DNA of 64,000 nt from Hyalangium versicolor (lineage in GTDB: Bacteria > Myxococcota > Myxococcia > Myxococcales > Myxococcaceae): contig NZ_JAHXBF010000008.1 of assembly GCF_020103695.1 (NCBI RefSeq), forward strand, positions 186,001 through 250,000, read 5' to 3'. The notes under the pieces are model-generated. The model had not been told where the DNA came from. It worked only from the letters and a program-made list of their open reading frames with translations, and ran no database searches. Made by a program: the position numbers and the translations under genes. The number at the start of each line of letters is the position of its first letter. Position 1 is the stretch's first letter. This document shows positions 52,478-62,175 of the stretch, in pieces.

Positions 52478-53695
52478 CTACTGCGCGGCCAGCACCGAGG
52501 CCAGCCGCCGCATGCCCTCCTCAATCAGCTCGGGCGGGCGGTTGGAGTAGTTCAGGCGGATGCACTCCGGCCGCGGGTTGGCCGCGAAGAACGGGCTGCC
52601 CGGCACGAAGGCCACGCGCTGCTCGATGGCGCGCGGGAGGATGTCCTCACCCCGCAGGCCCCGAGGCAGCTCCACCCAAAGGAACATGCCGCCGTCCGGG
52701 TGCGTCCACTGCGTGCCCTCGGGCATGTGCAGCTCCAGCGAGTCCAGCATCGCCTGGCACCGCTCCCCGTACACCGCGCGCAGCTTCGTCACGTGCGCGT
52801 CGTAGTCGAACTTCGTGAGCAGCCGCGCCGTGGCCCGCTGGGACAGCGTGGCGGTGTGCAGGTCCGTGGACTGCTTCACGATGGTGAGGCTGCGCATGAG
52901 CTCCTTGGAGCCCGCCGCCCAGGCGATGCGCAGCCCCGGCGCCAGCGTCTTGGAGAACGTACCCAGCTGCACCACCACGCCCATGTCATCCAGCGAGGCA
53001 ATGGACGGCAGCGCCTCGCCCCGGAAGCGCAGCTCGCCGTACGGGTTGTCCTCGAGGATCAGCACGCGGTGCCGCTGGGCGAACCGCACCAGCGCATGCC
53101 GCCGTTCCAGCGAGAGCGTGGTGCCCTTCGGGTTGTGGAAGTTGGGGACGATGTAGATGAGCTTGGGCTTGCCCACCCGCGCCACCAGCGCCTCCAACTC
53201 CTCCACGCGCATGCCCTCGTGGTCGCTGCCCACGTACTCGATGCGGGCCTGGTACCCGTCGAAGTTCTGCAGCGCCGCCAGGTAGCTGGGGTTCTCCACC
53301 ACCACCACATCCCCCGGATCCAGCATCACCTTGGCCACCAGATCGATGCCCTGCTGCGAGCCGGAGGTGATGATCACCTGCTCCGTCGTGGCCGTCAGCC
53401 CGCGCTGGGCCAGATGCCCGCAGATCCACTCACGCAGCGGGCCGTAGCCCTCCGTGGTGCTGTACTGCATGGCAGCCGGGCCCTCGTGGGCGAACACCTC
53501 GGCGTGCGCCTGGGCGATGGCCTCCACGGGGAACAGCTCGGGCGCCGGCAGGCCGCCCGCGAACGAGAGGATCTCCGGACGCTCGGCTACCTTGAGGATC
53601 TCTCGCACGGCGGACGTCTTCATCCGCGACATGCGTTGAGCCAGAGGAAGGGAGACGGTGGAGGGGGCGAGGTGCGTGCTGGCGGACAGAGTCAC
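52478..53695 (-). CDS. PLP-dependent class I aminotransferase (2-aminoadipate/LysN-like)
   Basis: A 405-residue fold-type I enzyme without the GntR domain. LSFAGGLPAPELFPVEA and YSTTEGYGPLREWICGHL are typical of the LysN/MocR-derived aminotransferase group. PLP Lys lies in LGTFSKTLAPGLRIAW, and EDNPYGELRF holds the cofactor-binding Asp/Tyr region. Likely substrates are 2-aminoadipate, Leu or aromatic amino acids. GTG 53695 with AAGGAG seven bases upstream is preferred over TTG 53701. It lies 2 bp after the Lrp gene, so it is the probable target of that regulator. Confidence 0.9.
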   Translation of the reverse strand: MTLSASTHLAPSTVSLPLAQRMSRMKTSAVREILKVAERPEILSFAGGLPAPELFPVEAIAQAHAEVFAHEGPAAMQYSTTEGYGPLREWICGHLAQRGLTATTEQVIITSGSQQGIDLVAKVMLDPGDVVVVENPSYLAALQNFDGYQARIEYVGSDHEGMRVEELEALVARVGKPKLIYIVPNFHNPKGTTLSLERRHALVRFAQRHRVLILEDNPYGELRFRGEALPSIASLDDMGVVVQLGTFSKTLAPGLRIAWAAGSKELMRSLTIVKQSTDLHTATLSQRATARLLTKFDYDAHVTKLRAVYGERCQAMLDSLELHMPEGTQWTHPDGGMFLWVELPRGLRGEDILPRAIEQRVAFVPGSPFFAANPRPECIRLNYSNRPPELIEEGMRRLASVLAAQ

Positions 53696-53697
53696 AG

Positions 53698-54168
53698 TCA
53701 ATCTCCTTTCAACAGCTCGGGGGAGACCTGGACGTGCGTCTCCTCCTTGATGGATGTCAGAACGATGGTGGTGTGAGTGCGCGTGACGCCGGAGATGGTC
53801 CTCAGCGTCTCCACGAGGAGCTGATCGAGCGACTTCGTGTTCGCCGTCCTCACCTTGAGGATGTACGAGTCCTGCCCCGCGACGCGGTGCGCCTCGAGCA
53901 CCTCGGGCATTGCCATGACCTTCTTGGCGAAGCCCTCGAAATATTTCGGGTGCTCGATGTTCACCCCGATGAAGGCGGTGATGTCCTTGCCGAGCTTCCC
54001 CGCGTCCACCCGCGCCGTGTAGCCGGTGATGACACCGCGCTCCTCCAGCTTGCGGATGCGCTCGGCCACCGCTGGCTGCGACAGGCCGATCTCACGGGAG
54101 ATCTCCAGCTGGGTCGCCCGCCCGTCGCGCTGCAGCATGTCCACTATGCGGTAATCGAGGCTGTCCAT
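53698..54168 (-). CDS. Lrp/AsnC-family transcriptional regulator
   Basis: 156 residues. The N-terminal HTH (YRIVDMLQRDGRATQLEISREIGLSQPAVAERIRKLEERGVI, in parts: EISREIGLSQPAVAERI) is followed by a RAM/ACT-like amino acid sensing domain (about 70-150: AFIGVNIEHPKYFEGF). It is first in a unit with the adjacent aminotransferase and is preceded by an AT-rich palindrome. The effector is probably the amino acid handled by the aminotransferase or transporter nearby, by inference from neighbours. Confidence 0.9.
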   Translation of the reverse strand: MDSLDYRIVDMLQRDGRATQLEISREIGLSQPAVAERIRKLEERGVITGYTARVDAGKLGKDITAFIGVNIEHPKYFEGFAKKVMAMPEVLEAHRVAGQDSYILKVRTANTKSLDQLLVETLRTISGVTRTHTTIVLTSIKEETHVQVSPELLKGD

Positions 54169-54179
54169 GTCGCCGGAGA

Positions 54180-54195
54180 CCTTATTTTTATAAGG
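54180..54195. promoter_or_regulatory. AT-rich palindrome upstream of the Lrp-type gene
   Basis: CCTTATTTTTATAAGG is a perfect 16-bp inverted repeat (arms of six, loop TTTT) 12 bp from the Lrp start, inside an AT-rich stretch running to about 54224. It is a likely autoregulatory Lrp site or core promoter of the lrp-aminotransferase unit. Confidence 0.6.
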
Positions 54196-54272
54196 ACCGA
54201 AGGTCTACGGCATATATAATAAATGTGGCGTTCCAAGCTTTCAAGGGGGGCCTGGCCCGAAAGTCGCGCCTG

Positions 54273-55034
54273 CTACTCGAACTTTCCGTGCCTGCCCGCT
54301 CCCTGGGCGAAGCGTTGGGCTCCTGGCACGGACTCGGACTGGAGGACCTGGATGCCGCCGGTGAACTCCTGGCGGAGCGCGGCCTCCAGCGGCAGGGCGG
54401 CCTGCTCGTAGGCGGAGCGGCGATCCGCGTTCATGCAGGCCTGGGGGAAGGCGGCGAGCTCCCGCGCCAGCGCCTCGGCGGCCTGCCGGGCCTGGCCCCG
54501 TGGCACCACGCGGTTGACGAGCCCCATGCCCAGTGCCTCCTGCGCGGGTACCGGCCGCCCGGTGAGGATCAGATCCAACGCGCGTGACAGGCCGATCAGG
54601 CGCGGCAGCCGCACCGTCCCTCCGTCGATGAGCGGCACGCCCCAGCGCCGGCAGAAGACGCCCAGCACCGCGTCCTCCTCGGCCACCCGGAGATCGCACC
54701 AGAGCGCCAGCTCCAGCCCGCCCGCCACGGCATGCCCGGAGATGGCGGCCACCACCGGTTTGCCGAGCACCATGCGCGAGGGGCCCATGGGGCCGTCTCC
54801 CTCGGGAGAGAGCCGAGGCATCCGCCCCTCGGCTACGGCCTGGAGGTCCGCACCCGCGCAGAAGGTGCCGCCCTCGCCGAAGAGGACTCCCACCTTTGCA
54901 TCCGGATCCGCGTCGAAGGCGCGGAAGGCATCCGCCAGCTCCTGCGCCGTGGTGCCATCCACCGCGTTGCGCACCTCGGGGCGGTGGAGGATGACGGTGG
55001 TGATGGGACCGCTCTTCTCGACCTGGACGCTCAT
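54273..55034 (-). CDS. Enoyl-CoA hydratase/isomerase family protein
   Basis: A 253-residue crotonase-fold enzyme. GVLFGEGGTFCAGADLQAVAEG provides the oxyanion hole and first acidic residue. AISGHAVAGGLELALWCDLRVA is the second half of the site, and GVPLIDGGTVRLPRLIG is the family GxP block. The acid following the usual GVPLIDGG is Asp rather than the Glu of hydratase active sites, so the exact reaction (hydratase, isomerase or hydrolase) is open. ATG 55034 opens with MSVQVEKSG. It stands alone. Confidence 0.85.
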   Translation of the reverse strand: MSVQVEKSGPITTVILHRPEVRNAVDGTTAQELADAFRAFDADPDAKVGVLFGEGGTFCAGADLQAVAEGRMPRLSPEGDGPMGPSRMVLGKPVVAAISGHAVAGGLELALWCDLRVAEEDAVLGVFCRRWGVPLIDGGTVRLPRLIGLSRALDLILTGRPVPAQEALGMGLVNRVVPRGQARQAAEALARELAAFPQACMNADRRSAYEQAALPLEAALRQEFTGGIQVLQSESVPGAQRFAQGAGRHGKFE

Positions 55035-55104
55035 GGGGCGAGCAGATTCGCACGAGCCCCCACGGCGCGGAACATCGTCCTCCACACGGGCCCCTGAAAT
55101 GACA

Positions 55105-55142
55105 GAGCCCCTGGACTGGCACCGGGCCAGCTCCAGGGGCTC
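55105..55142 (-). terminator. Strong hairpin downstream of the pectin acetylesterase gene
   Basis: GAGCCCCTGGA-CTGGC pairs with GCCAG-C-TCCAGGGGCTC, 11 + 5 bp around a five-base loop. It begins 22 bp after the minus-strand stop at 55164. No T-run is present on the minus strand beyond it (CTCTGTCATTTC), so it is a probable rather than certain terminator. Confidence 0.55.
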
Positions 55143-55163
55143 GAACTCACCGCGGGGCGCGGA

Positions 55164-56471
<1,308 letters not shown>

Positions 56472-56573
56472 TCAGGTTCCTCCGGTTTTTGGGGAGTTGC
56501 CTAGTACACCCGCCGTGAACCTGAAGTCCAGGGGTCTTGTTAACCCACGAAAGCTCGGGATATCTGACGCACC

Positions 56574-57242
56574 ATGACAAAGGCGCGATGGAAGCTCCCA
56601 CTGGTAGTGGGTGTGGTTGCGGTGCTGCTCGCGATCCTCTTTGGGGTGTTGGGAAGTGAGCCTTCGGTGGAGGCGCCTCCGCGCGAGGCGACAGCTCCTG
56701 CTCCCGCTCCGGCCGCAGCGCCCGTCCCCGCGCCTCCTGCTGCCACCGCGCAGGCGAGTCAGGCCCCTTCGCTGGATCGATTCCTCATGGCGAATCCGGA
56801 GGACGAGTCCGCCAGCGCGCCCCCCGCCGACTACCCGGTGAAGTTCGACGAGCTGCGCAAGAAGCTGCCGGACAACCTGTACTGGGAAACCACCGCTCCC
56901 ACGCAGGATCCCGCGGAGCTCCAGAAGCGCGCCGAGGCGAAGCGGAAGTGGAATGAAGTTTTTGGGAAGATCCAATCCGGGGATGCCACGGAGGAGGAGA
57001 TCCACCGCTACTTCGACTACCGGCGGAAGCTCTCGGAGGACTACATCACCCTGGCGAACCAGATGGTCGCCGACTACGGCGACAAGCTCCCGGAGAACGA
57101 CAAGGGGCTCATTGATTTGAGCATCCGGATGCACCAGGACCGGCTCAAGGAAGTGTCGCGCCGGACGCAAGAAGCGCTCGAGCGCAAGGCACTTCAGGAC
57201 AAACGCCGCGAGGAGTGGATCCGGAACGGTAAGAAGCCCTGA
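56574..57242 (+). CDS. Single-pass membrane protein with helical periplasmic domain, unknown function
   Basis: 222 residues. A signal-anchor helix (about 8-28, LPLVVGVVAVLLAILFGVLG) is followed by a Pro/Ala linker (30-70) and a largely charged helical domain to the end. That domain includes AEAKRKWNEVFGKIQSGDATEEE and IRMHQDRLKEVSRRTQEALERKALQDK (parts), a probable coiled coil. No family is recognised. It lies 24 bp before the amylase gene on the same strand and may be co-transcribed. Its role is unknown. Confidence 0.7.
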   Translation: MTKARWKLPLVVGVVAVLLAILFGVLGSEPSVEAPPREATAPAPAPAAAPVPAPPAATAQASQAPSLDRFLMANPEDESASAPPADYPVKFDELRKKLPDNLYWETTAPTQDPAELQKRAEAKRKWNEVFGKIQSGDATEEEIHRYFDYRRKLSEDYITLANQMVADYGDKLPENDKGLIDLSIRMHQDRLKEVSRRTQEALERKALQDKRREEWIRNGKKP

Positions 57243-57266
57243 GTCCCGGGTGTAAGGTTCGCGGCC

Positions 57267-58889
57267 ATGAACCGGACTCCCGCTCTCTGTGCCCTGGCCC
57301 TGGTGTGTGGATCTCTCGTTGCCCATGCGGCTGAGCCTGCGCGTCCAGCCGCGGCGGCGCCTCCGGGATGGCAATTGGAGTGGGCGCGCGGCGCCGTCTT
57401 CTATGAGGTGTTCGTCCGCAGCTTCGCGGACTCGAACGGCGACGGGGTGGGAGACTTCAACGGGCTCACCGCGAAGCTGGACTACCTGAGGGACCTGGGC
57501 GTGGAAGGCCTCTGGCTCATGCCTGTCTTCGAGTCGCCCAGCTATCACGGCTACGACACCGTGGATTACGAGAAGGTGGACTCGGAGTACGGCACGCAGG
57601 AGGACTTCGAGCGGTTGCTGCGCGAGGCCCACCGGCGAGGCATCCGCATCATCGTGGACTTCGTCATCAACCACTCCAGCGCGAAGCACCCATGGTTCGT
57701 GGAGTCCGCGTCCTCGCCGGACTCGCCCAAGCGCAACTGGTACGTGTGGCGGCAGGACAACCCGGGCTGGACACAGCCGTGGGGAGGCAAGGATCCCGTG
57801 TGGCACGAGCGCGGGGGCGCCTACTACTACGGCGTCTTCTGGGACGGGATGCCGGACCTCAACTTCCGCAACCCCGAGGTGCGCGCGGAGGTGAAGCGGC
57901 TGGCCTCGCTGTGGCTCTCGCGCGGGGTGGATGGTTTCCGGCTGGATGCGGCCCGTCACCTGGTGGAGCAGGGCCCGGGCGATCAGCAGGACGACACCTC
58001 GGAGACGCACGCCTTCTGGAAGGAGTTCTCCGCGCATGTGCGCAGTGTCCGCCCGGATGCGCTTCTGGTGGGCGAGGTGTGGAGCGATACGAAGCACATC
58101 GTCCCCTACTACGGCGCGACGGCGCGGCTGCCCGGCGGGGATGAGCTGCCCATGCTCTTCAACTTCCCCACCGCGGAGGCCCTGCTCGGCTCGCTCAAGT
58201 CCGGAGACGGAGCGAAGTTGTCCACGCAGCTCACGGAGCTGAGCACCGCCTACCCTCGTGGGGTGCTGGTTGCGCCGTTCCTCGCCAACCACGATCAGTT
58301 CCGGGTGGCTGCCCAGCTCGAGGGGCAGGAGGCACGGATTCGTGTCGCCCCCGCGCTGCTGCTGACGCTGCCCGGTACGCCCTTCCTCTATTATGGCGAG
58401 GAGATCGGTTTGCCCAATGGCCCGAAGGAGGAGGGCGATCCCGGCAAGCGCCGCCCGCTGCCGTGGGATGGCTCGGAAAAGGGGGGCTTCACAACAGGCA
58501 AGCCGTGGGAGCCGTTCGTCGAGGGCTGGCAGAAGCAGAACGTGGCCGTGCAACTGGCCGACACACATTCGTTGCTGCACCGTTACCGGATGCTCATCCA
58601 CGTGCGCCGCGCCTCGCCCGCGCTCCGGCTCGGTACGCTCCGGCCCCTGGCTCGGAGCAGCGAGGCCCCCTCGGTGGTGGCCTTCCTCCGTGAAGCGGAG
58701 GGAGAGCGGGTGCTCGTGGTCCACAATCTGGGCGCCGCGCCGGCCAGCATGAGCCAGTCGCTCCCTGCCGCTCCCATGGAGCCCCTCTTCTTGGATCCAG
58801 ATGTGAGCGTGATGGCAGAGCCGGGTAAAAAGGGCACCTGGAAGGTGTCTCTGCCCGCATACTCCAGTGCCGTGTGGCGCCTGCGGTAA
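57267..58889 (+). CDS. GH13 alpha-amylase family glycosidase
   Basis: 540 residues. A signal peptide (ALCALALVCGSLVAHAA) is followed by the (beta/alpha)8 catalytic domain. The four GH13 regions are visible: DFVINHSS, GFRLDAARHL (nucleophile Asp), VGEVW (acid Glu) and FLANHDQ (third Asp). The Mg/Ca-like loop DSNGDGVGDFNG is typical of the oligo-1,6-glucosidase/trehalose-synthase side of the family. It acts outside the cytoplasm on alpha-glucans, with specificity open. AAGG upstream of ATG 57267. Confidence 0.92.
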   Translation: MNRTPALCALALVCGSLVAHAAEPARPAAAAPPGWQLEWARGAVFYEVFVRSFADSNGDGVGDFNGLTAKLDYLRDLGVEGLWLMPVFESPSYHGYDTVDYEKVDSEYGTQEDFERLLREAHRRGIRIIVDFVINHSSAKHPWFVESASSPDSPKRNWYVWRQDNPGWTQPWGGKDPVWHERGGAYYYGVFWDGMPDLNFRNPEVRAEVKRLASLWLSRGVDGFRLDAARHLVEQGPGDQQDDTSETHAFWKEFSAHVRSVRPDALLVGEVWSDTKHIVPYYGATARLPGGDELPMLFNFPTAEALLGSLKSGDGAKLSTQLTELSTAYPRGVLVAPFLANHDQFRVAAQLEGQEARIRVAPALLLTLPGTPFLYYGEEIGLPNGPKEEGDPGKRRPLPWDGSEKGGFTTGKPWEPFVEGWQKQNVAVQLADTHSLLHRYRMLIHVRRASPALRLGTLRPLARSSEAPSVVAFLREAEGERVLVVHNLGAAPASMSQSLPAAPMEPLFLDPDVSVMAEPGKKGTWKVSLPAYSSAVWRLR

Positions 58890-58916
58890 TCCCTCTCTTC
58901 CGCCGGAGGTCGAGTC

Positions 58917-59705
58917 ATGGCTCGTCGAGCGATCATCACCGGAGCGAACGGGACGGTGGGTTCACGTCTCGCCAGTTTCCTGCGGCAGCAAGGCTGCGAC
59001 GTCATTCCCTGGAACAGGGGCATCGTTCCGGTGGACAACTACGCGGCCATGGAGCGCTTCGTGCGCGAGTCCGCTCCCGAGGTGGTATTCCACCTGGCCA
59101 CGGCCTCGCAGCCCACGGGGCGGCCTGGAGAGTCCTGGCTCGTCAACTACGAGTGGGCCAGCGAGCTGGCGTGGATCACCCGCATCCTGGGCATCCGCTT
59201 CGTGTTCACCAGCACCGTGACGGTGTTCTCCAACCACGCGCACGGGCCCTTCACGCTGGACTCGCAGCCGGACGCCACCGAGGGCTACGGCTACGAGAAG
59301 CGCCGGGCCGAGGAGCGGGTGTTCTACCAGAACCCCGAGGCGAGGGTGGCGCGGCTGGGCTGGCAGATTGGCGAGCAGACCACGGGCAACAACATGGTGG
59401 CCTTCCTGGAAGAGAAGATGCGCCAGGAGGGCGTGGTGCGCGCGAGCACGCGCTGGTACCCGGCCTCCGCGATCCTGGACGACACGGTGCAGGCCCTGCA
59501 CACGCTCTCAAACTCCGCGCCGGGGCTCTACCAGTTGGATGCGAACGAGCGGTGGACCTTCTACGAGATCGTCCGCGCGCTGAACGTCCGGCACAAGAAC
59601 CGGTGGAAGGTGGAGTCCACGGAGGACTTCGTGTTCGACCAGCGGATGAAGGACGAGCGCATCCGTCTCCCCTTACTGAAGGAGCGGCTGCCCTGGCTGC
59701 CCTGA
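58917..59705 (+). CDS. NAD-dependent epimerase/dehydratase (SDR, RmlD-like)
   Basis: A 262-residue extended SDR. IITGANGTVGSRLASFLRQQG binds NAD(P), EVVFHLATASQP is the second cofactor strand, FVFTSTVTVFSN contains the Ser/Thr, and GYGYEKRRAEE the YxxxK catalytic pair. It probably reduces or epimerises a nucleotide sugar or another ketone. No sugar-nucleotide gene cluster is adjacent. GGAGG seven bases before ATG 58917. Confidence 0.88.
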   Translation: MARRAIITGANGTVGSRLASFLRQQGCDVIPWNRGIVPVDNYAAMERFVRESAPEVVFHLATASQPTGRPGESWLVNYEWASELAWITRILGIRFVFTSTVTVFSNHAHGPFTLDSQPDATEGYGYEKRRAEERVFYQNPEARVARLGWQIGEQTTGNNMVAFLEEKMRQEGVVRASTRWYPASAILDDTVQALHTLSNSAPGLYQLDANERWTFYEIVRALNVRHKNRWKVESTEDFVFDQRMKDERIRLPLLKERLPWLP

Positions 59706-59796
59706 GCCTCGCCGCCGTCCAGGGCTCGTCGCTCTTCCGGCAGGCAGGCGTTGCGTGGCTGCCTTGGCGGACGGGACATGTCATGCTGCCGCGGCG

Positions 59797-60588
59797 ATGA
59801 GTGACTCGACCCCTCAGCGGGCGCGCAGGCCGATGATTGAGGTGAAGGGCCTCTACAAGTCCTTCGGCGAACAGGAGATCCTCCGGGGCGTGGACCTGGT
59901 GGTGGAGGAGGGCACCACCTGCGTGCTGATGGGGGTGTCCGGTTCGGGCAAGACGGTGCTGATGAAGCACCTGGTCGGCCTGCTGCAGCCGGACCGGGGC
60001 ACGGTGCGCATCGACGGCGAGGACCTCTCCCAGTTGGACGAGGCGGGCCTGGACAAGCTGCGCCGCAAGCTGGGCATCCTCTTCCAGGCCAACGCGCTGT
60101 TCGACTCGTTCACCGTGTTCGACAACGTGGCCTTCCCGCTGCGCGAGCGCACGAAGATGTCGGAGCCGGAGATCCAGGCGGCGGTGCAGAAGTCCCTGGA
60201 CGTGGTGGGGCTGACGCACGCGGCGCACAAGTACCCGGGCGAGCTGTCCGGCGGCATGCAGAAGCGCGTGGGCTTCGCGCGCGCAGCCATCCTCCAGCCG
60301 AGCATCCTCCTCTATGACGATCCGACGGCCGGCCTGGATCCGCTCACCACGGCCTCCGTCAACGAAGTCATCTTCACGGGCAAGCAGCAACTGGGCGCCA
60401 CCTCGCTCGTCATCACCCCGGATGTGGCCTCGGGCTTCCGCGTGGGAGACACCCTGGCCCTCATGCACGAAGGCCGCGTCGTTCAGGCCGGCTTGCCCGA
60501 GGACTTCCGCCGCTCGGAGCACCCCGCGGTGAAGTCCTTCTTGAACACGTGGCTGCAGCGCCAGAACCAGCGCCCTCGTGGGGGCTGA
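59797..60588 (+). CDS. MlaF-like ABC transporter ATP-binding protein with altered catalytic residues
   Basis: 263 residues. Walker A is GVSGSGKT (46-53), Q-loop FQANALFD, signature LSGGMQKR and D-loop GLDP, all of the MlaF/Ttg2A/Mce-transporter type that moves phospholipids between envelope membranes. Two key residues differ. Walker B reads LLYDDP, placing Asp175 where the catalytic Glu should be, and the H-loop reads VITPDV, placing Pro208 where the switch His should be. ATP binding should remain while hydrolysis may be impaired. The partner permease (MlaE) and substrate-binding gene are not adjacent. Confidence 0.85.
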   Translation: MSDSTPQRARRPMIEVKGLYKSFGEQEILRGVDLVVEEGTTCVLMGVSGSGKTVLMKHLVGLLQPDRGTVRIDGEDLSQLDEAGLDKLRRKLGILFQANALFDSFTVFDNVAFPLRERTKMSEPEIQAAVQKSLDVVGLTHAAHKYPGELSGGMQKRVGFARAAILQPSILLYDDPTAGLDPLTTASVNEVIFTGKQQLGATSLVITPDVASGFRVGDTLALMHEGRVVQAGLPEDFRRSEHPAVKSFLNTWLQRQNQRPRGG

Positions 60589-60600
60589 GCGCCGGGTGGC

Positions 60601-61206
60601 CTACTTCCAGCTGACGATGTGGTAGCAGATGTCGTCGCCGCGCTTGCGGCACGTCTTGCGATCATGCACCGACGTAGCGGTTGGCTCCAGGCGCTGCGCC
60701 AGTCCCAGGACGATGCCTTCATCGAACGCGCAGGGGTAGGGCGTGTCGACCTCGACGATGATCTGCTTCTTCCCGGCCACCGGCTTGGTGTGGAAGTGGC
60801 CGATGCCCTCCAGCATCTCGTTGGTCATCGTGTTGCCCATCTGAACCCCCTTCCTGGCGTGGTTCAGGTGGTAGCCCATGTCCATTGTCTTGAAGGCCGT
60901 GTGGATGTCCGCGTGGAACTCGGGCGGGAGCACCGCCTTCTTGGGGATCTGAATCCCCACCTGCCGCAGGGTGATGTCTCCGAACTCGGCACCCACGCGC
61001 GAGAAGGCCGCCAGGAATCGGTCCAGCGGATACCAGGTGGCGGGATCCAACTCCGCCAGCCCGTCCCCCTGCTTGTCGACCGTGCCCAGCCCTGACTCCA
61101 GGAGGATCTTGCTTGCGAGAAGGGTGAAGTGGCCGAACCCGTCGAGGATCGACTGAACGCACGCGCCCAGGATCTGGTAATCCTTGAGTTCCTCCCGACT
61201 CGCCAT
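60601..61206 (-). CDS. V4R-like sensor-domain protein, function unknown
   Basis: 201 residues, soluble. The N-terminal part (about 1-75) contains a ILDGFGHFTLLASKILLES helix. The C-terminal 100 residues end in TCRKRGDDICYHIVSW, the shape of the 4-vinyl-reductase (V4R)/XylR-N fold ending, where paired cysteines and a GDxxC turn are common. V4R domains bind small hydrophobic molecules or lipid-like ligands. The assignment is from that end motif and is tentative. ATG 61206 has GGGGG seven bases upstream. It is convergent with the MlaF-like gene. Confidence 0.55.
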   Translation of the reverse strand: MASREELKDYQILGACVQSILDGFGHFTLLASKILLESGLGTVDKQGDGLAELDPATWYPLDRFLAAFSRVGAEFGDITLRQVGIQIPKKAVLPPEFHADIHTAFKTMDMGYHLNHARKGVQMGNTMTNEMLEGIGHFHTKPVAGKKQIIVEVDTPYPCAFDEGIVLGLAQRLEPTATSVHDRKTCRKRGDDICYHIVSWK

Positions 61207-61335
61207 GATGTGACCCCCGTTTGCTGTAGTGGTGGACAACCGATTCCGGCGCGGCACTCCAGCATGCACCCTTCGGGAATTCAAGGGTTGCTCCCTTGGA
61301 GGGACTGAGAGTCACATGCCTACCCAGCAGGTTTG

Positions 61336-62073
61336 CTACCCGTACTTGGACTCCCAGGTAAACACGCCGCTGTCTCGCTCGGCGATGGGCATCAGGAATT
61401 CTCGGTATTGCTCGAAGCGAGGCTCCAGATGCTCGTCCGCGAAGCGTTCGAGCTGGGTGGCGGTGGGGAGGAGGCTGCCCTTGGGCAGGGTGAGGCGCAG
61501 GTAGGCCCGGAAGCGGCGCAGCGCTCGAGAGAAGTCCGGTGGGCGCACCGGCCGCGGCTGCAGCTTCTCCAGGAGCGCTCGGGCCCGGGTGAAGCCGAGC
61601 GAGGCGAACGGATCATCCAGGTACTGGTTCAGCCATGCGCCATAGAGCGAGCCCTCCCATGAGGAGGAGAAGCCTCGGAGCAGCGAGCTGCCTTGAAGCC
61701 AGCTCATGAAGGGCTGCGGGAGCGCGGGGATGCAGAACTGCTCTCCTCCGCGAGGATCCGGCGTGCACGCGGAGATGAGCTTCTGTGTCCAGCGCAGCGA
61801 GTCCGCGCGCCGGTCCGGGCTCACCGCGGAGGCGTCGATGTTGATGGAGATGACTTCGCCGGTGTGGCGCCGGAGGAAGTTCTCCAGGGGCGCGGAGATG
61901 CCGTAGGTGCGCGCGGCGGGCAGCAGCCGCAGCAGCTCCTCCACTCGCGCGGGCAGTGCCTCTTGCGCGAAGTACCAGTACTTGGACCAGGCACGTTCGA
62001 GGATGTCGCGCTTCGAGGGCCGTCTCGAGACATCCTCACCTTCGTTGGCCTGTTCACTCATGCAGCGGCTCAC
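61336..62073 (-). CDS. Hypothetical protein
   Basis: 245 residues, no signal peptide or membrane helix. It is rich in Arg, Pro and Trp (SKYWYFAQEALP, SSSWEGSLYGAWLNQYLDD, RLTLPKGSLLP). No family is recognised. GTG 62073 has GGAG six bases upstream and is preferred. The inner ATG 62061 is an alternative. It lies 102 bp after the diiron protein gene on the same strand and may share its transcript. Confidence 0.65.
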   Translation of the reverse strand: MSRCMSEQANEGEDVSRRPSKRDILERAWSKYWYFAQEALPARVEELLRLLPAARTYGISAPLENFLRRHTGEVISINIDASAVSPDRRADSLRWTQKLISACTPDPRGGEQFCIPALPQPFMSWLQGSSLLRGFSSSWEGSLYGAWLNQYLDDPFASLGFTRARALLEKLQPRPVRPPDFSRALRRFRAYLRLTLPKGSLLPTATQLERFADEHLEPRFEQYREFLMPIAERDSGVFTWESKYG

Positions 62074-62175
62074 CTGGGGCTCCGTGTCCCGTCCACGGAG
62101 GCGGCGGAGTCTCTCATGGGCCGCGACGCGCGGGAACCGGAGACGCGGACGCAGAATGAGCGCCCGTGTAGGGAC

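Noticed and set aside
56472..58724. A 750-codon minus-strand frame opposite the amylase and upstream gene
   Set aside because: It is antisense to clear GH13 motifs, and composition and content show no protein family.
61282..61298. CAAGGG-TTGCT-CCCTTG inverted repeat
   Set aside because: Could be a terminator of the 61336 gene, but the stem is short and no T-run follows on the minus strand.
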